A stretch of 64,000 bases of DNA from Bradysia coprophila. Lineage: Eukaryota > Arthropoda > Insecta > Diptera > Sciaridae. Where the stretch lies: the NCBI RefSeq assembly GCF_014529535.1, contig NW_023503340.1:248001-312000 (forward strand), read 5' to 3'. Below are positions 34,681-47,253 of the stretch, piece by piece. The position numbers and the translations under genes are program-made. The notes below the pieces were generated by a model that saw nothing but the letters and a program-made list of their open reading frames with translations, searched no databases and was not told where the DNA came from. Positions within the stretch are counted from its first letter, which is position 1. Each line of letters starts with the position of its first letter.

Positions 34681-35835
34681 AAATAACCAGAAAAATAGTT
34701 ATTTATGAAATCGGGTACAAAGGTACAAAGTACTTAAAGGGTTGATATTTTGAAATTTAAAATAGGCTGTTTGTTGTATCGTGAGCATAATGAAGTACTT
34801 TGCATTCAGTCAAATACAATATTTTATGCCACAGAGGCATCTAAAGTTTGCAGTGGCATAAATAACTATTTTTAACCTTAGTTGGAATGTCTGTTATTTT
34901 CATTATTAAACCTCAAAATAACGTCCTACATGTCTTGCGGTAGGACACAAAAATTTTAGTTCACTTAGGATCTTAGGACCTTTTTCGGGTAAAAAATGCC
35001 ATTCAGGACAGGGATTATTTTTGGGAAAACGTTTTCCTATATTTTCTTACATTTTTCCAAATTTTCCTACATTTGTGAGAATCGACCGTGTCTAATGTAA
35101 GATTTTCATTACCTCGACAACTTTCATAAAGAACGAAATCGAGAATTATATTGACAACAAGTTGATCAGCGTCAATCGGTTCGTTGTACTTTTATCGGTC
35201 CTCGAAAAGAAAATCTTTAAAAATGTCTAAAAGAGCTTCATTCAAAGTAAAGTGCCTGGTTCAATATTTGGATTGATGTCGTGTCTTAGTCATTGAATAA
35301 CAAGACAATCTTTAAATAACTACCAGTATTCTTCAAAGGATCACTAATTAAACGATATTCTCTGTGAATTTTAGAAAAAATCAGAATCATGAGCTCGAAT
35401 TTATCAACCATTCCACAGTGTGCATGGTTCAACATGTCGATGACTTGGATTAAAATTACTGTTGAAGAGAGTGATTATGCTACCCAGGATGCTATGGGCT
35501 TAAGGATGCTGCGATGTCTTAAGTCTGAGGTGATAAAATTCTGACGTTTTAAAATTGATGAATTTTACCAACCTTTGTTACCCGAAACTTTTGAATTAGT
35601 CCGTAGATTATTAAAAATAATTTTGGTTTCATTTCCGATAAAAGTCAGTTCAAACTTAACTCAATAATTTAAAAAGAAAATATTTCTGGCCTTTCGGAGT
35701 TATATTTCACAGTACTAGGGAGTATTTTGATATTCTGTTGTATATTACCATCCGACGAGTTAATTTTGAACTGAATTTTATAGCTGAATGAAACGAAATT
35801 GATTTTTTATTAATAATTATTTGAAATAAAAACTT
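34681..35835. other. Repeat-rich intergenic DNA
   Basis: Contains GTCCTAC blocks (about 34924-34980) and a lone CAGGGATTATTTTTGGG terminus at about 35019 with GGAAAACGTTTTCC arm. No gene. Confidence 0.4.
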
Positions 35836-35906
35836 GCCTTGTTGGGGCGCGAACGCGGGACCTCTCGATCTCAGGTCCAGAATAATCCACCTGAGCTACA
35901 CAACGC
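35836..35906 (-). tRNA. tRNA-like sequence, probable tRNA pseudogene or SINE head
   Basis: On the minus strand GCGTTGT and ACAAGGC can form an acceptor stem with one mismatch. TAGCTCAGGTGG fits a pol III A box, and the segment around GCGTTCGCGCC approximates a B box/T arm. A T5 run follows three bases after the 3' end, as in a pol III terminator. However the D stem lacks its 3' strand and position 33 is not U, so no anticodon can be trusted and I do not think it is a functional tRNA. Confidence 0.45.
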
Positions 35907-36232
35907 ATATTCCCGTTGATAGGTAATATACATCCCTGTAGTAGCTGTATTGTGGGTGTAACATTACCTACATGAGATACACATATGAAAATTGTGTATA
36001 CAACACGTAATGTGCCATTAATAATTGAAAGATATTATTGCGACAATATTGATTCACGTAAAAATGAAAATCATTTCGAAAATCAAAATATTAAGACTAA
36101 AGTCTGGAAAAATGGTTCAACGAGCACAGGCTGGAGACCCGCCGACACTTTTTCACCCAACCGAGTCGCCGGTTGTTCTTAGATTGTCTCAGCTGGCTGG
36201 AAGACAAAGTTTTTTTTTAAATAAAATAAAAT

Positions 36233-36676
36233 AAATTTCGACTGACCAAAATCGGCGCTATTTTTTCCGGGACTTTGTTACATATGCCTAGTTAGGCCTT
36301 GGTACCTAGACCCCAAAACCAGTCTAATATATTTTTGATCTTCCATAACTGGCTGGTGGTAAGCGGCCAAAAGTCGAAAAATGAGGTTTCGCAGTCCGGA
36401 TTTCATTTCCGTAAGGTGGTGAGGACACGGACGTGTATGGGCTCGTTGGAAATCTGAGGTCGAGTACCTTGAAGCAAATATTACCTTCGTAAAGTTTGAT
36501 GATAAACGGCCGAAAATATGACATCCGAAAAATTTACCAGAATCGATGGAACTTCGGTGAACTTCATTCTAAAAGCCTTCTTGATCATTGCCATATTCCC
36601 AACAAAAAATATATGATCCTAACTATCCATATAAGTCCCGGAAAAAATAGCACCGATTTCGGCCTGTCGAAATTCA
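36233..36676. mobile_element. Foldback element with arms of about 43 bp
   Basis: TTTCGACTGACCAAAATCGG and CGCTATTTTTTCCGGGACTT on the left pair with AGTCCCGGAAAAAATAGC and ACCGATTTCGGCCTGTCGAAA on the right. The 350-bp interior has no coding content. No target duplication assigned. Confidence 0.65.
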
Positions 36677-36784
36677 AAGGAACCTTCGAAATAAAATTCA
36701 ACTGAAGCAGATCGAATGACTTCCATATTTTTGCAGCGTGTAGTCTATTACAATAACTAGCTCCCGCCAATTGCGTTTTTTAGA

Positions 36785-37560
36785 CCCGTACGAAGTACTG
36801 GGGTCTTATAGGTTTACGCATACGTTTGTAACACGTCGAATTGGACTCCCTGAGTAAGGGGAAACCTATTGTGGTTGTCTAGAGATGCCAAATCCGCGAA
36901 AAAAAAATGTCCGTCTGTCCGTCTGTCCGTCTGTCTGTCTGCACGATAACTTGAGTAAAACGCATCCGATTCTTTATTTTTCCCGTTTGGTAATGTCAAA
37001 AGACAGGCTAAGTTCGAAGATGAGTGATTTTGGATCGACCCCTCCCGAGCTGTGGCCCAATAAGTGCTTTACGGTTTTTCGACGATATCTCCGGACATTT
37101 AAACGTTAAACTTGTAAGTGATACGTCACATAAAAGGTATTTCCAATACCGATCGACAAAAAAAAGTTTATGGAAATCGGATGACCGACTCGTGAGTTAG
37201 ACCCCTTGGTGTGGAACAGGCACAGGGCGGCAAGCAGTTTTTGCCACATTTGAACATATTTCGTCTGTTTTAGCTTTATTAGATAGGTATTGACCGTACC
37301 AATCAGGGAAAAAAAATTTATGAAATTATGTTCTCCGGAGCGTGAGCTAGGTCTCTTGGAGTGAGCTCTTATCTGGCTACTCGGAAGTACAGTGAACGTG
37401 GAGTATTTTGTCAATATCTCGAGTAAATTTTGACCGAATTTCATGAATTTTTTTTTGTTTGAAAGGTATTAACGAATGTAAAGCGTCGGTACTATTTCCG
37501 GTCTCCTAACAAAATGGCTGCCGGCGGCCATATTGGATTTTAGTAAAACGATATAAAACG
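36785..37560. repeat. Dispersed CGTACGAAGTAC repeat, copy 1
   Basis: Opens with CCCGTACGAAGTACTGGGG, contains a GTCCGTCTGTCCGTCTG microsatellite, then GATATCTCCGGACATTTAA and CGATCGACAAAAAAAAGTTT, and ends near AACAAAATGGCTGCCGG. The same order of blocks recurs at 59653-60435, so this is a copy of an interspersed repeat of about 780 bp. No coding frame, no clear terminal repeats. Confidence 0.8.
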
Positions 37561-39158
37561 GGAAAAATGATGCTTAGAGAGTTTCTGTTAACATGGAAAT
37601 AATTTGTTATGTGTGTGGGGTGTTTCAGGCATTCCATATATGGACATCTATATATACCTATATACAGCTATATTGAGCTATATACAGGCATATAGAGCTA
37701 TATAATAGCATATTCCTCTGTGAAATGTTTATTTACAGTGAAATATAGGTAAATATAGCGGTATATAGCTGTTTAAATAGGAATTTATGAAATTTGACTT
37801 CGTACGGGGCTGTCTATATTGCCTCCGGCAATTTAATTGTATATGATAACAAGGCAAAGAGTGGATAATGTAAGGGATTTTAAAGGGCGAATAGTTTTTC
37901 AGCAGAGAAGAAAATGAAGTAAGAGAAATGAAGAGTTTCACATTAAAGGCTTTTGATACGAATAGGTGTTTGTACGGGTCGGCGTTAGCTATGTTTTTAA
38001 TTAAAAATTTCGATAAGCGGACAATAAGTAAGTCGTGTTAAAGTTTTATCTTAATTTTTGTTGTCCAATTTTCTCGAAAGATTTCGTTTTTTATTTTTAA
38101 AATGTTTCCTGAATATTCAGAACTGCTCGAAAAACCCAACACTAGCCGGAGCAGGTAATCATTGAGAGCGGCTGTTATAGGTAATTTCTTAAAAAATTAC
38201 CGTCATTGAGTAACTTTTTCCAAAATTACTCACCACAGGTAATACGTTACTTTCTGTGGGTAATTTTTCCAAACATTACCAATTACAGCTGATCTATTAC
38301 CTACTGCAGCTGTAGTTTTCAAATCTTTTTCCTCAGTTGGCGGTGGCTCTGATTCGGTACTGAAGTCAAACTATTTTTGTGACTTTGTAAAATCGACATT
38401 AACCTGTTACAGACGGCATATGACCAGCAAGCATATGACTAGTATTATTATCGAATCTATTACTTCCATCGATCAAAGTATTTTAAATCTGTTGATTTCA
38501 AATCTTGTACTTCAATTTTTTTAACATTCATTTTACTATATAAACGATCATATCACCCAAAGTTTGTCATTATTTTTGTCGACGTTATTGATAACAGATG
38601 AATACATCGTTCAGTTTTGCATACAGATGAAATCGTCATTTGAACTCTACATCCTCTTTCTTAATTGTGTACAAGTCCACCTCGTTCACCAAATACGGAT
38701 CGAAAACGAGCTGTAAATTGAGATAGAACTATTCGAAGCTTAACGATAATCCCTATCGCTACTTGTGCGTTGGACAAGATGCCTAATTATTTTGTGGAAG
38801 TTTTCGTTTTGATAAAAATTTAACGAAAATTCACAGCTCCAAGTCAAAACGCACAACACTCTGACAGGGTTCTCATTACTCTGAGTTTAAACAAAAACAA
38901 AAACAAAATGGTTTTTTGGGACAACACATTTATAAATGGAAATTGTCCATCCACCTTTCGTGTTTACACTTGCCCCACATCGAGAAGTGTGTAACAAAAT
39001 TACTTATTAAAAATGCATTGCAATCAAAGACGCTGACATTTAAGAATAGCGTGTTATCTGTGTGCATGTGCCACTCAAGCGCACTAAAAGGAAAAGTAAA
39101 TCAACCCAATGAAAGTCGATTTTACCACCGGTAGTTATCCGAAAAACGTTGATTAAGT
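37561..39158. other. Upstream region of the Ir93a-like gene, with repeats
   Basis: Contains a CTATATA-rich simple repeat at about 37640-37710 and a foldback at about 38152-38330. The last few hundred bases before 39159 should hold the receptor promoter and 5'UTR; no element assigned. Confidence 0.4.
38152..38330. repeat. GTAATT/AATTAC foldback repeat
   Basis: Repeated GGTAATTT and AAATTACC-type blocks in both orientations, for example GGTAATTTCTTAAAAAATTA, and a CAGCTG-containing right part. It resembles the arm structure of the other foldbacks but termini are not clear. Confidence 0.45.
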
Positions 39159-42100
39159 ATGAAGCAGTCGATAACCAATATAGCAGTGATTGCGTTATTG
39201 CTGCATATTAAGTACAGTCAAGCCAATGACTTCCCATCTCTTTTGGTTGCTAATGCGTCTATGGGTAAACGCTATGAAAAAGAAAGTCTTTCAATTGCAA
39301 TTTAACTTACATTAACTTAAATCTCTGCTAAAGCCGTCATTGTGGATCACGAATTTCTCGACACTGAGTACGAAGTGACGTTGAACAAAATAAAATATCT
39401 TGTCGATCAAATCATCAGGGACGATTTGAGGGATGGTGTAGGTATAAGTGTACGCTACTATTCGTGGACACAGATTCGGTTTAACAGAGGTAATGAGAAC
39501 CGCATAATTCTTGCCATGTTGTGTTGTTAGTCCTGAGTTGCTGTTTTCACAGATTTCACAATAGTCATGAGCGTAAGTAATTGTAAGGACACGTGGCAAA
39601 TATTTCATGAAGTTCAACAGGAAACCTTACTGCTCATTGCATTAACGGAAGCAAACTGTCCACGATTACCATCATCTGAAGCAGTTATGGTAATGTCGGT
39701 GACGATCACGAATTTTCTTTTGATAAACTAAATATTCTTCAAATCAGATTCCGATTTTGAATATTGGCGAGGAGTTGCCACAAATTTTATTGGACATAAG
39801 GTCATCACAAGTCGTCAGTTGGAAGAGTGCTATCATTCTTTACGATAGCATCTTTGGTATGAAGACTCTTCTCTCTTCAAGAGTCGTGTCGTTTTTTAAG
39901 ATAAATTTCAAATACGACCGGCGCGGCGCTATTTTATCAATCAACCTAATATTACGTGAATTATAAAATGAAATTTTGGATGTCTTACAGATAGAGACTC
40001 GGTAAGTAAAGTCGTTAGCTCGTTGTCTTCACTTACCCAACGAAGTGAAGCATCCGTAATGTCGATTTCACTCTTTCGCATCGATGATACCGACACAAAT
40101 TACCGAAACAGTGTGAGGGAAACTTTGCAAGGTTTACAATCGAAGACCACAGGTAAACGAATCTAATTGTAATCGATTCATTCATACAAACTATCATCTA
40201 AAGACCATTTTGTTGTTGAAACGGAAAAAAACATTTTTTGTGTAATGCAATCAGACCAATAAGACCAGCATACAAACACGTTCCGTTAAGTTGAAAATTT
40301 AGCGACCCTTCAAACTTTTGTTCTTCTATGATTTAGACGAGAAGTTTTTGGTGGTAACTGAGAAACCTCACATTGTTATGGAGGAAGCTCAGAAAATTGG
40401 TCTAACTGATACGTCGAATCAATGGCTCTTCTTTCTATTAAAAAATACGACGTCAAAGCATGGTACACTGCCGATTATGAAGTTCGTTAATGAGGGTGGT
40501 AACATTGCAGTAGCGATAAATTCGACCCATTCAAATGGTGAATGCTTGGTATGAATTTTGTGCACTTCCCCGACCCACTGACCACTACTTTCTATTTAAG
40601 TCCGGAATACTCTGCCACTTCGAAGAAACGTTTAAAATTTTGGTCGAAGCGCTCTCGAAAATGATTAAAAAAGAATCGGCAATTTATGGCCAAATATCCG
40701 ACGAAGAATGGGAGGCCATTAGGCTGACGAAAAAAGAACGTCGCGACGGAATGTTGGAGATAATTATGGTAACGTAAATTGGCTTATTGATGCAGAACCA
40801 AAATCACCACAAAAACATTTCGTTGTTCAGGATCATTTCTCACACAAACAAGTATGCTCAAGTTGCTGCAAATGGGATTTCTTGGCCACTGAAACTTGGG
40901 GTACAGGCTACGCCGATGCAGGTAATTTTAGTCTTTCCATGGACTGAATTCGAGAAACAAAAATCCGATTTTTTTGTAACGTCAGGCAAAAATAGAACTT
41001 TACAAATCAATCGTGCAGCAACATGGGAGGCTACCAATGGTGTCCTATCTAACGATTCATTGTTTCCCCATATTTCGTATGGCTTCCGAGGAAAAACGTT
41101 GCCCATTGCAACGTATCACGTCAGTTAAACATAATCTGTGTTGAATGGGGCTACTGTTACCAAAGTGGCTTCGTCTCTTTATTTCTAGAATCCACCGTGG
41201 CAGATCATTCAGTATGGGGAAAATGGTGAAGTCATTTCAACCAAGGGCGTTGTTATGCAGATACTCAATGAACTAGCGGAAAAGTTAAATTTTACGTAAT
41301 TCATTCAGACTCCCTTCGCACCAAAAACCGAATCATACGCAAAAGAAAACTAATTTTCAATTTTTAGCTACCTCCTGGTTGATCCAATGAGAAGTAAAAA
41401 TGCTACAGTCGTGGACGACTATTACAATTACAATTACAACGTAAGTACCAATTCACGTGAACAACTTTTCGGATACATTTCCAAACGATCTGAACTCGTC
41501 GGCCCCGTTTTGTAGGACACAGACGTTATAAGGTCAAACTTAGTGCCGCCTGAAGTTCTCCAGCTGATGACAACTAAAAATGTAAGTCAATTTTTAACCA
41601 AACGAATCCTTCTTGCCCAACTGTGTGTCTAACAATATAAGTCTTCTGCTTCTGGCAAAACTACCAGATCATACTCGGAGCAATTGCATCGACTGTAGAC
41701 GAGAATAACACGCAAATTGTCAACTATACCCGACCAATCAGTATTCAAAGCTACAGTTTTCTGGTGTCTCGACCGAAAGAGTTGAGTCGATTGTACTTGT
41801 TCACCGCACCATTCACTGTTGATGTGAGCGAGACAATTCAATTCCAAAATGAAAGAACTGAGATTTTAATTAAGAAAATTACATTTTTTGCACCACCAGA
41901 CGTGGGTCTGCTTAATTTTGACGGTCATGATAATTGGACCAATTCTATTTTGCATCCATTACATCAGTCCCTACAACGACTACCATAATGTTATCAAGAA
42001 AGGGGGCCTGTACAAGGTGGGGAACTGTTTTTGGTACATTTACGGTGCATTGCTGCAACAAGGTATAGAAGAGATTATAGTCGGATGCAGTGAAATTTCA

Positions 42101-44429
42101 GCATCAATTTGCTTCAGCTGATCCACACAAACAATCACGAGTGTAGCAGCTTCACTATATCAACAGCAGGCGTGAGCGCCGACGGAGAAACCTCGGCGGC
42201 GGCTAGCCGAAAAAAAATTCTCGGCGGCGGCGAAAAAGTCGGCTTGAGCCGGCTTAAAACGGCTCGGCTGGAGGTTCCTTTTAACTTTTTTTTCAAAATA
42301 AAAACGTTTAGATAAATTCATGGAAAATGAACTAGTAAACATGAAAATGAAATTGTACGGAAAGCGAAAATGTAGGTAGATTAGGTTGTTCAAAGTGCAA
42401 GTGGAACTGGTCTTGTTACAAGCAAGTCTCTAAGTCTAAGGTTCACTAACACGTCAAGTTTTATTGCCTCAAAACTTGAACTAAATGGAAAATCATGCTC
42501 CAGTACACTCATTTAACTCATTAAGAAAATGGTTTTCGAGAAGAAATCGAAAGCTCACGAAAATCAAGTAAAAATTGAAAAGAAAAAAAATCGAGAAAAT
42601 TAGCAAAGATCGATAAAGATTTCTCAAATTTGTGAATTAACTGATTGTGCGCCTTCGGCTCGTTCCGCAAAGGTCATACTTGCCAAAACAACAAACTTAG
42701 AAGCGAGGACGTAATATACCATTCTGGAAAATTCATGAAAATTCAAGAAAATTTTCAAAATTTTCTTAATTTTGAAAAAAAAAATTCAAAAAGTACTTGA
42801 GCTGCTTAGGATCAACAGGAATCTAGGTTTTCAAAATTATTTCACCCATTCACCTTTCGAAATCTTTATTTCATTTTCCAGCCGTTTCAAGCCGGCTTGA
42901 GCCGTGTTTTTGGCACCGGCTCGGCTGCGGCGCAGCTTGCTCAAAAATGGCCGGCGGCGGCTTGATCGGCGGTTTATTTTCGGCGGCGCTCATGCCTGAT
43001 CAACAGGTTTGATTAAATGTGTGACTCAGCTGAAAAACTGCTGAAGCAAATTTATGCAGAAATTTCACCGCCTCTGACTGTATAATGGTTCAGTGGCTAT
43101 TTGAGCGAAACTTTTTTTTTGTGTAGGCGGAATGTATTTACCCAGTTCGGACAGTGGTCGTCTCATTGTTGGAACTTGGTGGCTAGGCGTGTTGGTGGTA
43201 GTGACTACATACTGTGGTAGGACAATTTTTTTATGCTGTGCAATCAATCCATTTAAACGGAATTTTTAACAGGAAATTTGGTGGCCTTCCTAACTTTTCC
43301 CAAAATTGATAATCCAATTTCCAATATCCATCAATTGTTGAACAGTGGTCATGATGTGACATGGAGCATCAGAAGCAAAACATTTTTTGAAAATTACATA
43401 AGAGTGAGCGAAGGGCGATAACTTTGTGGCAATTGACATGAATGGTAAAATTTTCTCTCATTTACCAGAACAGTGACAATAGCAAATACAAAGCGCTGAA
43501 CGAAGGCGCCATGTACACAACCAATGCGACGAGCGAAATAATTGAGAGCGTCAAGATGGGTAAACATATTCACATCGATTGGAAATCGAATTTGAAATTT
43601 ATCATGAGAAATGACTACTTGGAAACGAAACGGTGTGATTTGGGGATAGGTAAGTGGCGGGATTTAGAAGTTTCATTGGTTGGGTTAGTGGTCTGAGCTA
43701 TGCTAAAATTTGTACAGAATTTGTGTCTACCTTTGCTTCAGATGTTCTTCTCACAAAAATTGCTTATACGGGTTTCTTAGTCTAACCCATGCGCTTTGTA
43801 GCAGTAAAACCACATAAGCAGTGTGATTGTATGTATGCACCAGCTGGTAAAATAGTTGATGCAAACTTGGCACAAATTAGATTGACATTGACTGTAAAAA
43901 AATTTCATTGAAATGCGGGACATGCATGACAAGGATGATAAATTCTCCATACTAAATCGACATAGCATTAAATTCCGTTCAGATGCTTATAATACTCATC
44001 ACGTTTCTATTATCCATTGGGAAAGGTTCCGAAGAATTCGTTGACGAACAGATCGCTTTAATGCTGCCAATAAACAGTCCGTATCTTAAATTGTTCGACA
44101 AAGAGCTGTATCGGCTGCTACAAATGGGCTTCATACAAAAATGGATCGGTGAATACTTGCCGAAAAAAGACAAATGCTGGAGCAGTTCGGGAAAGTCGCA
44201 GGATATTGAAAATCACACCGTTAATTTAACGGATATGCAAGGTTGCTTCCTAGTACTGATTACAGGTAAATTGGATCAAAATTTCGTTGAATTATTTCGA
44301 GCTGAGAAAAACATTTCTCTTTTTGGTAAAGGAACTTCCGTCGCGATCGTCATTGTCTTTTTGGAATTTTTGTTAGCAAGATATGGTGACGTGTGTAAAG
44401 ATAAGGCACTAACTCCTTTTGTTAAGTAA
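39159..44429 (+). CDS. Ir93a: Ionotropic receptor, Ir93a-like co-receptor
   Basis: Variant ionotropic glutamate receptor of sensory cilia; Drosophila Ir93a works with Ir25a, Ir21a, Ir40a and Ir68a in temperature and humidity sensing. Nineteen exons give 859 aa, with all phases consistent: 39159-39264, 39334-39489, 39553-39689, 39748-39856, 39991-40152, 40337-40548, 40601-40768, 40831-40921, 40986-41119, 41189-41295, 41368-41440, 41516-41581, 41668-41823, 41900-42062, 43127-43216, 43273-43403, 43469-43649, 44026-44265, 44332-44429. A signal peptide (about 1-22) is followed by a long amino-terminal domain, present only in conserved IRs, then S1 from about 426 (NPPWQIIQYG). M1 is near 561-583, the pore and M3 follow (SGRLIVGTWW, TTYCGNLVAFLTFP), then S2 and M4 near 830-847 (TSVAIVIVFLEFLLARYG). 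SYTANLAAFL of true glutamate receptors is replaced by TYCGNLVAFL, as in IRs. Intron 14 holds an 832-bp GC-rich MITE. Assignment to Ir93a, not another conserved IR, is from memory of motifs. Confidence 0.85.
42167..42998. mobile_element. GC-rich hAT-like foldback MITE, copy 2 (in Ir93a intron 14)
   Basis: 832 bp. Ends CAGGCGTGAGCGCCG and CGGCGGCGCTCATGCCTG, the same as the copy at 33401. Perfect 8-bp duplication ATCAACAG at 42159-42166 and 42999-43006. Arms carry CGGCGGCGGCTAGCCG and GGCTTGAGCCGGC motifs; the core is AT-rich. It lies in the intron that separates the pore-loop exon from the M3 exon, and the splice sites on both sides remain intact. Confidence 0.92.
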
Positions 44430-44484
44430 CAAACCAACGTTAGTGGACTAAGAACCGGATGAAACAGATGTAGTGTTGAAAATT

Positions 44485-44490
44485 AATAAA
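44485..44490 (+). promoter_or_regulatory. Probable poly(A) signal of the Ir93a-like gene
   Basis: AATAAA 56 bp after the stop codon at 44427-44429, the expected distance for a short 3'UTR. Confidence 0.5.
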
Positions 44491-44984
44491 CGGAGCACTG
44501 ATGGTAACAATTGTAATTTTCACTGAAACAACAGGAATTTCACTAATACGTATTAGTTAAGATGGTACAGCGCATAGTTCGCGCGCTGTTTAGTTTGTTG
44601 TTGAATGAAGTGTGTTGCAAACTATCTCTTGTTTTATTTCAGTCGATGGTTTCCAATTACCCATTTCACAAAGACTCACAGGCATTCGTTGCCTATGAAA
44701 ACTCTATACTAGGTTGGATCGAGTTTAACATTTTGCTCCTGACGAAAAATTGCTAAACTTTGAAGTGAAATCTCCACAGACATGATAACAGATGGCTCTG
44801 CGCCTGAAGTAACGACATATGGGGAAACGGTCAAAATGTCTACGCAAAAATATCTAACGAACAAAAACTCTAACGACGAATTATCTAAGTACAAGAATGT
44901 CTACACTATCGAAATATCTATCAGGTTAAATATCTATGAACACAAACACTAATAACACATTCAGTTCTAACGTATGATTGTATA

Positions 44985-45440
44985 TATTGTATTGTATTGA
45001 GTATATCGAATACATCGACTATATTCTAGTATATCGAGTATATTCGATTGTATTCGAGTATAGCGTCTATATCCGAGTATATCGAGTACATCGCATATAT
45101 CCGAATATATCGAGAACATCTGCTATATCCGAGTATATTCGATTGTATTGAAGTAAATTGAGTACATCGTCTACATCCGAGTATATCGAGAACATCGCCT
45201 ATATCCGAGTATATCGAGTTCATCGATTATATCCGAGCATATCTAGTATATTCGATTGTACTCGAGTATATTGAGTACATCGACTACATCCGAATATATC
45301 GAGTACATCGCCTATATCCGAGTATATCGAGTTCATCAATTATATCCGAGTATATGGAGTACATTGACTATATCAGATTATATGGAGTATATCGACTACA
45401 TCCTGTTATATTCATTTCTATTCGAGTATATAAAACAAGT
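44985..45440. repeat. Degenerate tandem repeat of ATATCCGAGTATATCGAG
   Basis: About 450 bp of short units combining TATATCCGAGTATATCGAG and TACATCG, repeating every 26-40 bases with variation. Open frames over it are artefacts of the repeat (Tyr/Ile/Ser-rich). Confidence 0.85.
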
Positions 45441-46960
45441 ACAACATCGCAAATGCGAATAATATTAGGAGTTGTATGAAATAGTTAGCGCCGCAGGCCG
45501 TGAAGAACATGGAAAAATAAAAAAGCGGGGTCGAGGGGCGGTAGCAGAAGTTGACATCTTGCAAAGTTTTTGCCAAAATTCCCACATTGCCAACTATTGT
45601 TATTTCGTCCAATATTTATTTTCGCCTTAGTTATTGTGACTTTCTAAATTTTGGATGTAGATATTTTGGCTTTAGACATTTTGTCCGATAGACATTTTTA
45701 CTTAGACATTTTAACCTAGAGCCAAAGATTGTTGCGTTGCATACTTGGCTGACGTTGGATCCGTTTCAATTCATTTTTTGAATTTTTGTTTTGATGTTCC
45801 ACAAACCACAAAATTTTTGAAAATTGGAAACAGAGGAATTGGAGGAAATTTAGTCGGCTCAGTCAAGGGCAAAAGGAAAAAGTGTTTGGTATTTTGTGAA
45901 AAATTGTAATTATAAAAAAATGATACAACTGATACAGTTTTATGTAGAAAATTCGGATATAAAACAGTCCGAATAAGGTAAACTGATAGGTATTGAATAA
46001 AGTAGGGTTCACTAGCTGCATTTTCGTGTATTTTGGTGTAAAAGTCTGAATTTTGGACAATGAACTAATGTCGACAAGAAAATTTCAAAACGATTGGGAG
46101 ACATTTAAAAGACCCCTCCTTCTCGCATCAAATCCCTTATCAAAGTTTTCAGTTAAGAGTTAGCGATTTTTGCTCAAATGAAAGAGCAAATTACAAAGTT
46201 TATTTTTCCGAATTTTTCTCGATTTTTCTTTTGTTGGACAGGTTTTCCTGGTTCTTCGAAAAAGTTGATTTTTTCCCTGTGGTTCATGTCAAAAAAACTT
46301 TTGAAATTTATTGGATAGAAATTTTGAAAGGATGGGTTGTTCTGCCATCAATTCACTACAACTTTGCTGAACATTGGAATTTGCCATCTTAGGACGTGAT
46401 GGTCCTAACACCGATTTTCCACAAAAACGAAATTCTTTGAAAGATCTTCTAATCATGTGCATTACTTTAGCACAACTCAAGAGTTGAGTTGAGTTGAGAT
46501 CTCAGTTGACAGTCAAAAATTCAAACTTTTATACCGAAATTACCGATAAAAAGAGTATTTCGTTCTGCTAGTGAGCCCTGCTAATAAAGTAAAGGTAAAA
46601 ACTGAAACAATGCCTCAATCCGATCAACCTCAGAGTTGTAAAAATTAGCATTCAGAACAATTCTTCAATAATTAACAAATCCGGAACCGATTTCTTTTCA
46701 GAAAAATGAGCTACAGTATGCGGTCCATACCATATGCTATCGAAAGTAACTCTAAGTTTGACCGGAATTACACGCTTCTCAACATTTGCTAGAAGTTCTT
46801 CGTATTTTTTAACTCCTGTACTAACAGTGCATACGTACCGGTAGTAAACAAATTTTCACGTAGCGTAATGATATCATGCAGCTAAAGCATGAAATCTTCC
46901 ATTTATTTCAATAGCAGATGGTTTATTGAAGTGGAGCTAACCCAACGCTTACCGAACATA
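45441..46960. other. Intergenic DNA, no gene seen
   Basis: No supported coding region. A lone GAGCCCTG terminus with ACCGAAATTACCG arm near 46515-46570 is a piece of the CAGGG foldback group. A GAGTTGAGTTGAGTTGAG run is at about 46480-46500. Confidence 0.4.
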
Positions 46961-47003
46961 CGAACCGAACATTCTAAACATTCTACACGTGGTCACCTGG
47001 TTC
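46961..47003 (+). pseudogene. Scrap of LPMO-like exon
   Basis: CGAACCGAACATTCTA and ACGTGGTCACCTGGTT closely match the exon end at 51316-51350 of the broken LPMO-like gene. Only about 40 bp remain, so it is a minimal duplicate fragment. Confidence 0.4.
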
Positions 47004-47051
47004 CATTTAGTGAAAACAAATGGATTTTTTGAATCTAGCAATTTAATCAGC

Positions 47052-47252
47052 TTATTTTGGTCTGTTGGCCGGACTTGCGACGCATGTTGCGCGATGGGAT
47101 CGGAGTCCATCTACTGTGTTCCGATGCATTTTTTGGCAATCTGGGCACCTCGCAAATGTGCACATGTCACAGCCTTCGTCTTCGTTCTTGGGCGCTTCTG
47201 ACAATGTTCGGCCGTATTTCCAGCACTTGAAGAATAATTTGGCATGAAATCG
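47052..47252 (-). other. Small zinc-finger-like open frame
   Basis: Minus-strand frame without its own start, ending at 47052. It encodes GCDMCTFARCPDCQKMHRN followed by TVDGLRSHRATC, with cysteine and histidine spacing of a CC..C..C..H..C zinc-binding module, preceded by AKLFFKCWKYGRTL. No introns or full gene could be built. It may be an exon of an unrecognised gene or a transposon-derived zinc finger relic. Confidence 0.3.
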
Positions 47253-47253
47253 T

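Noticed and set aside
44266..44331. Reading straight through without an intron in the last part of the Ir93a-like gene
   Set aside because: The frame is open, but splicing GTAAAT..AAAG restores the contiguous ITGTSVAIVIVF membrane segment typical of M4, whereas read-through inserts a charged stretch.
45026..45462. Tyr/Ile/Ser-rich frames on both strands
   Set aside because: Products of the degenerate ATATCCGAGTATATCGAG tandem repeat.
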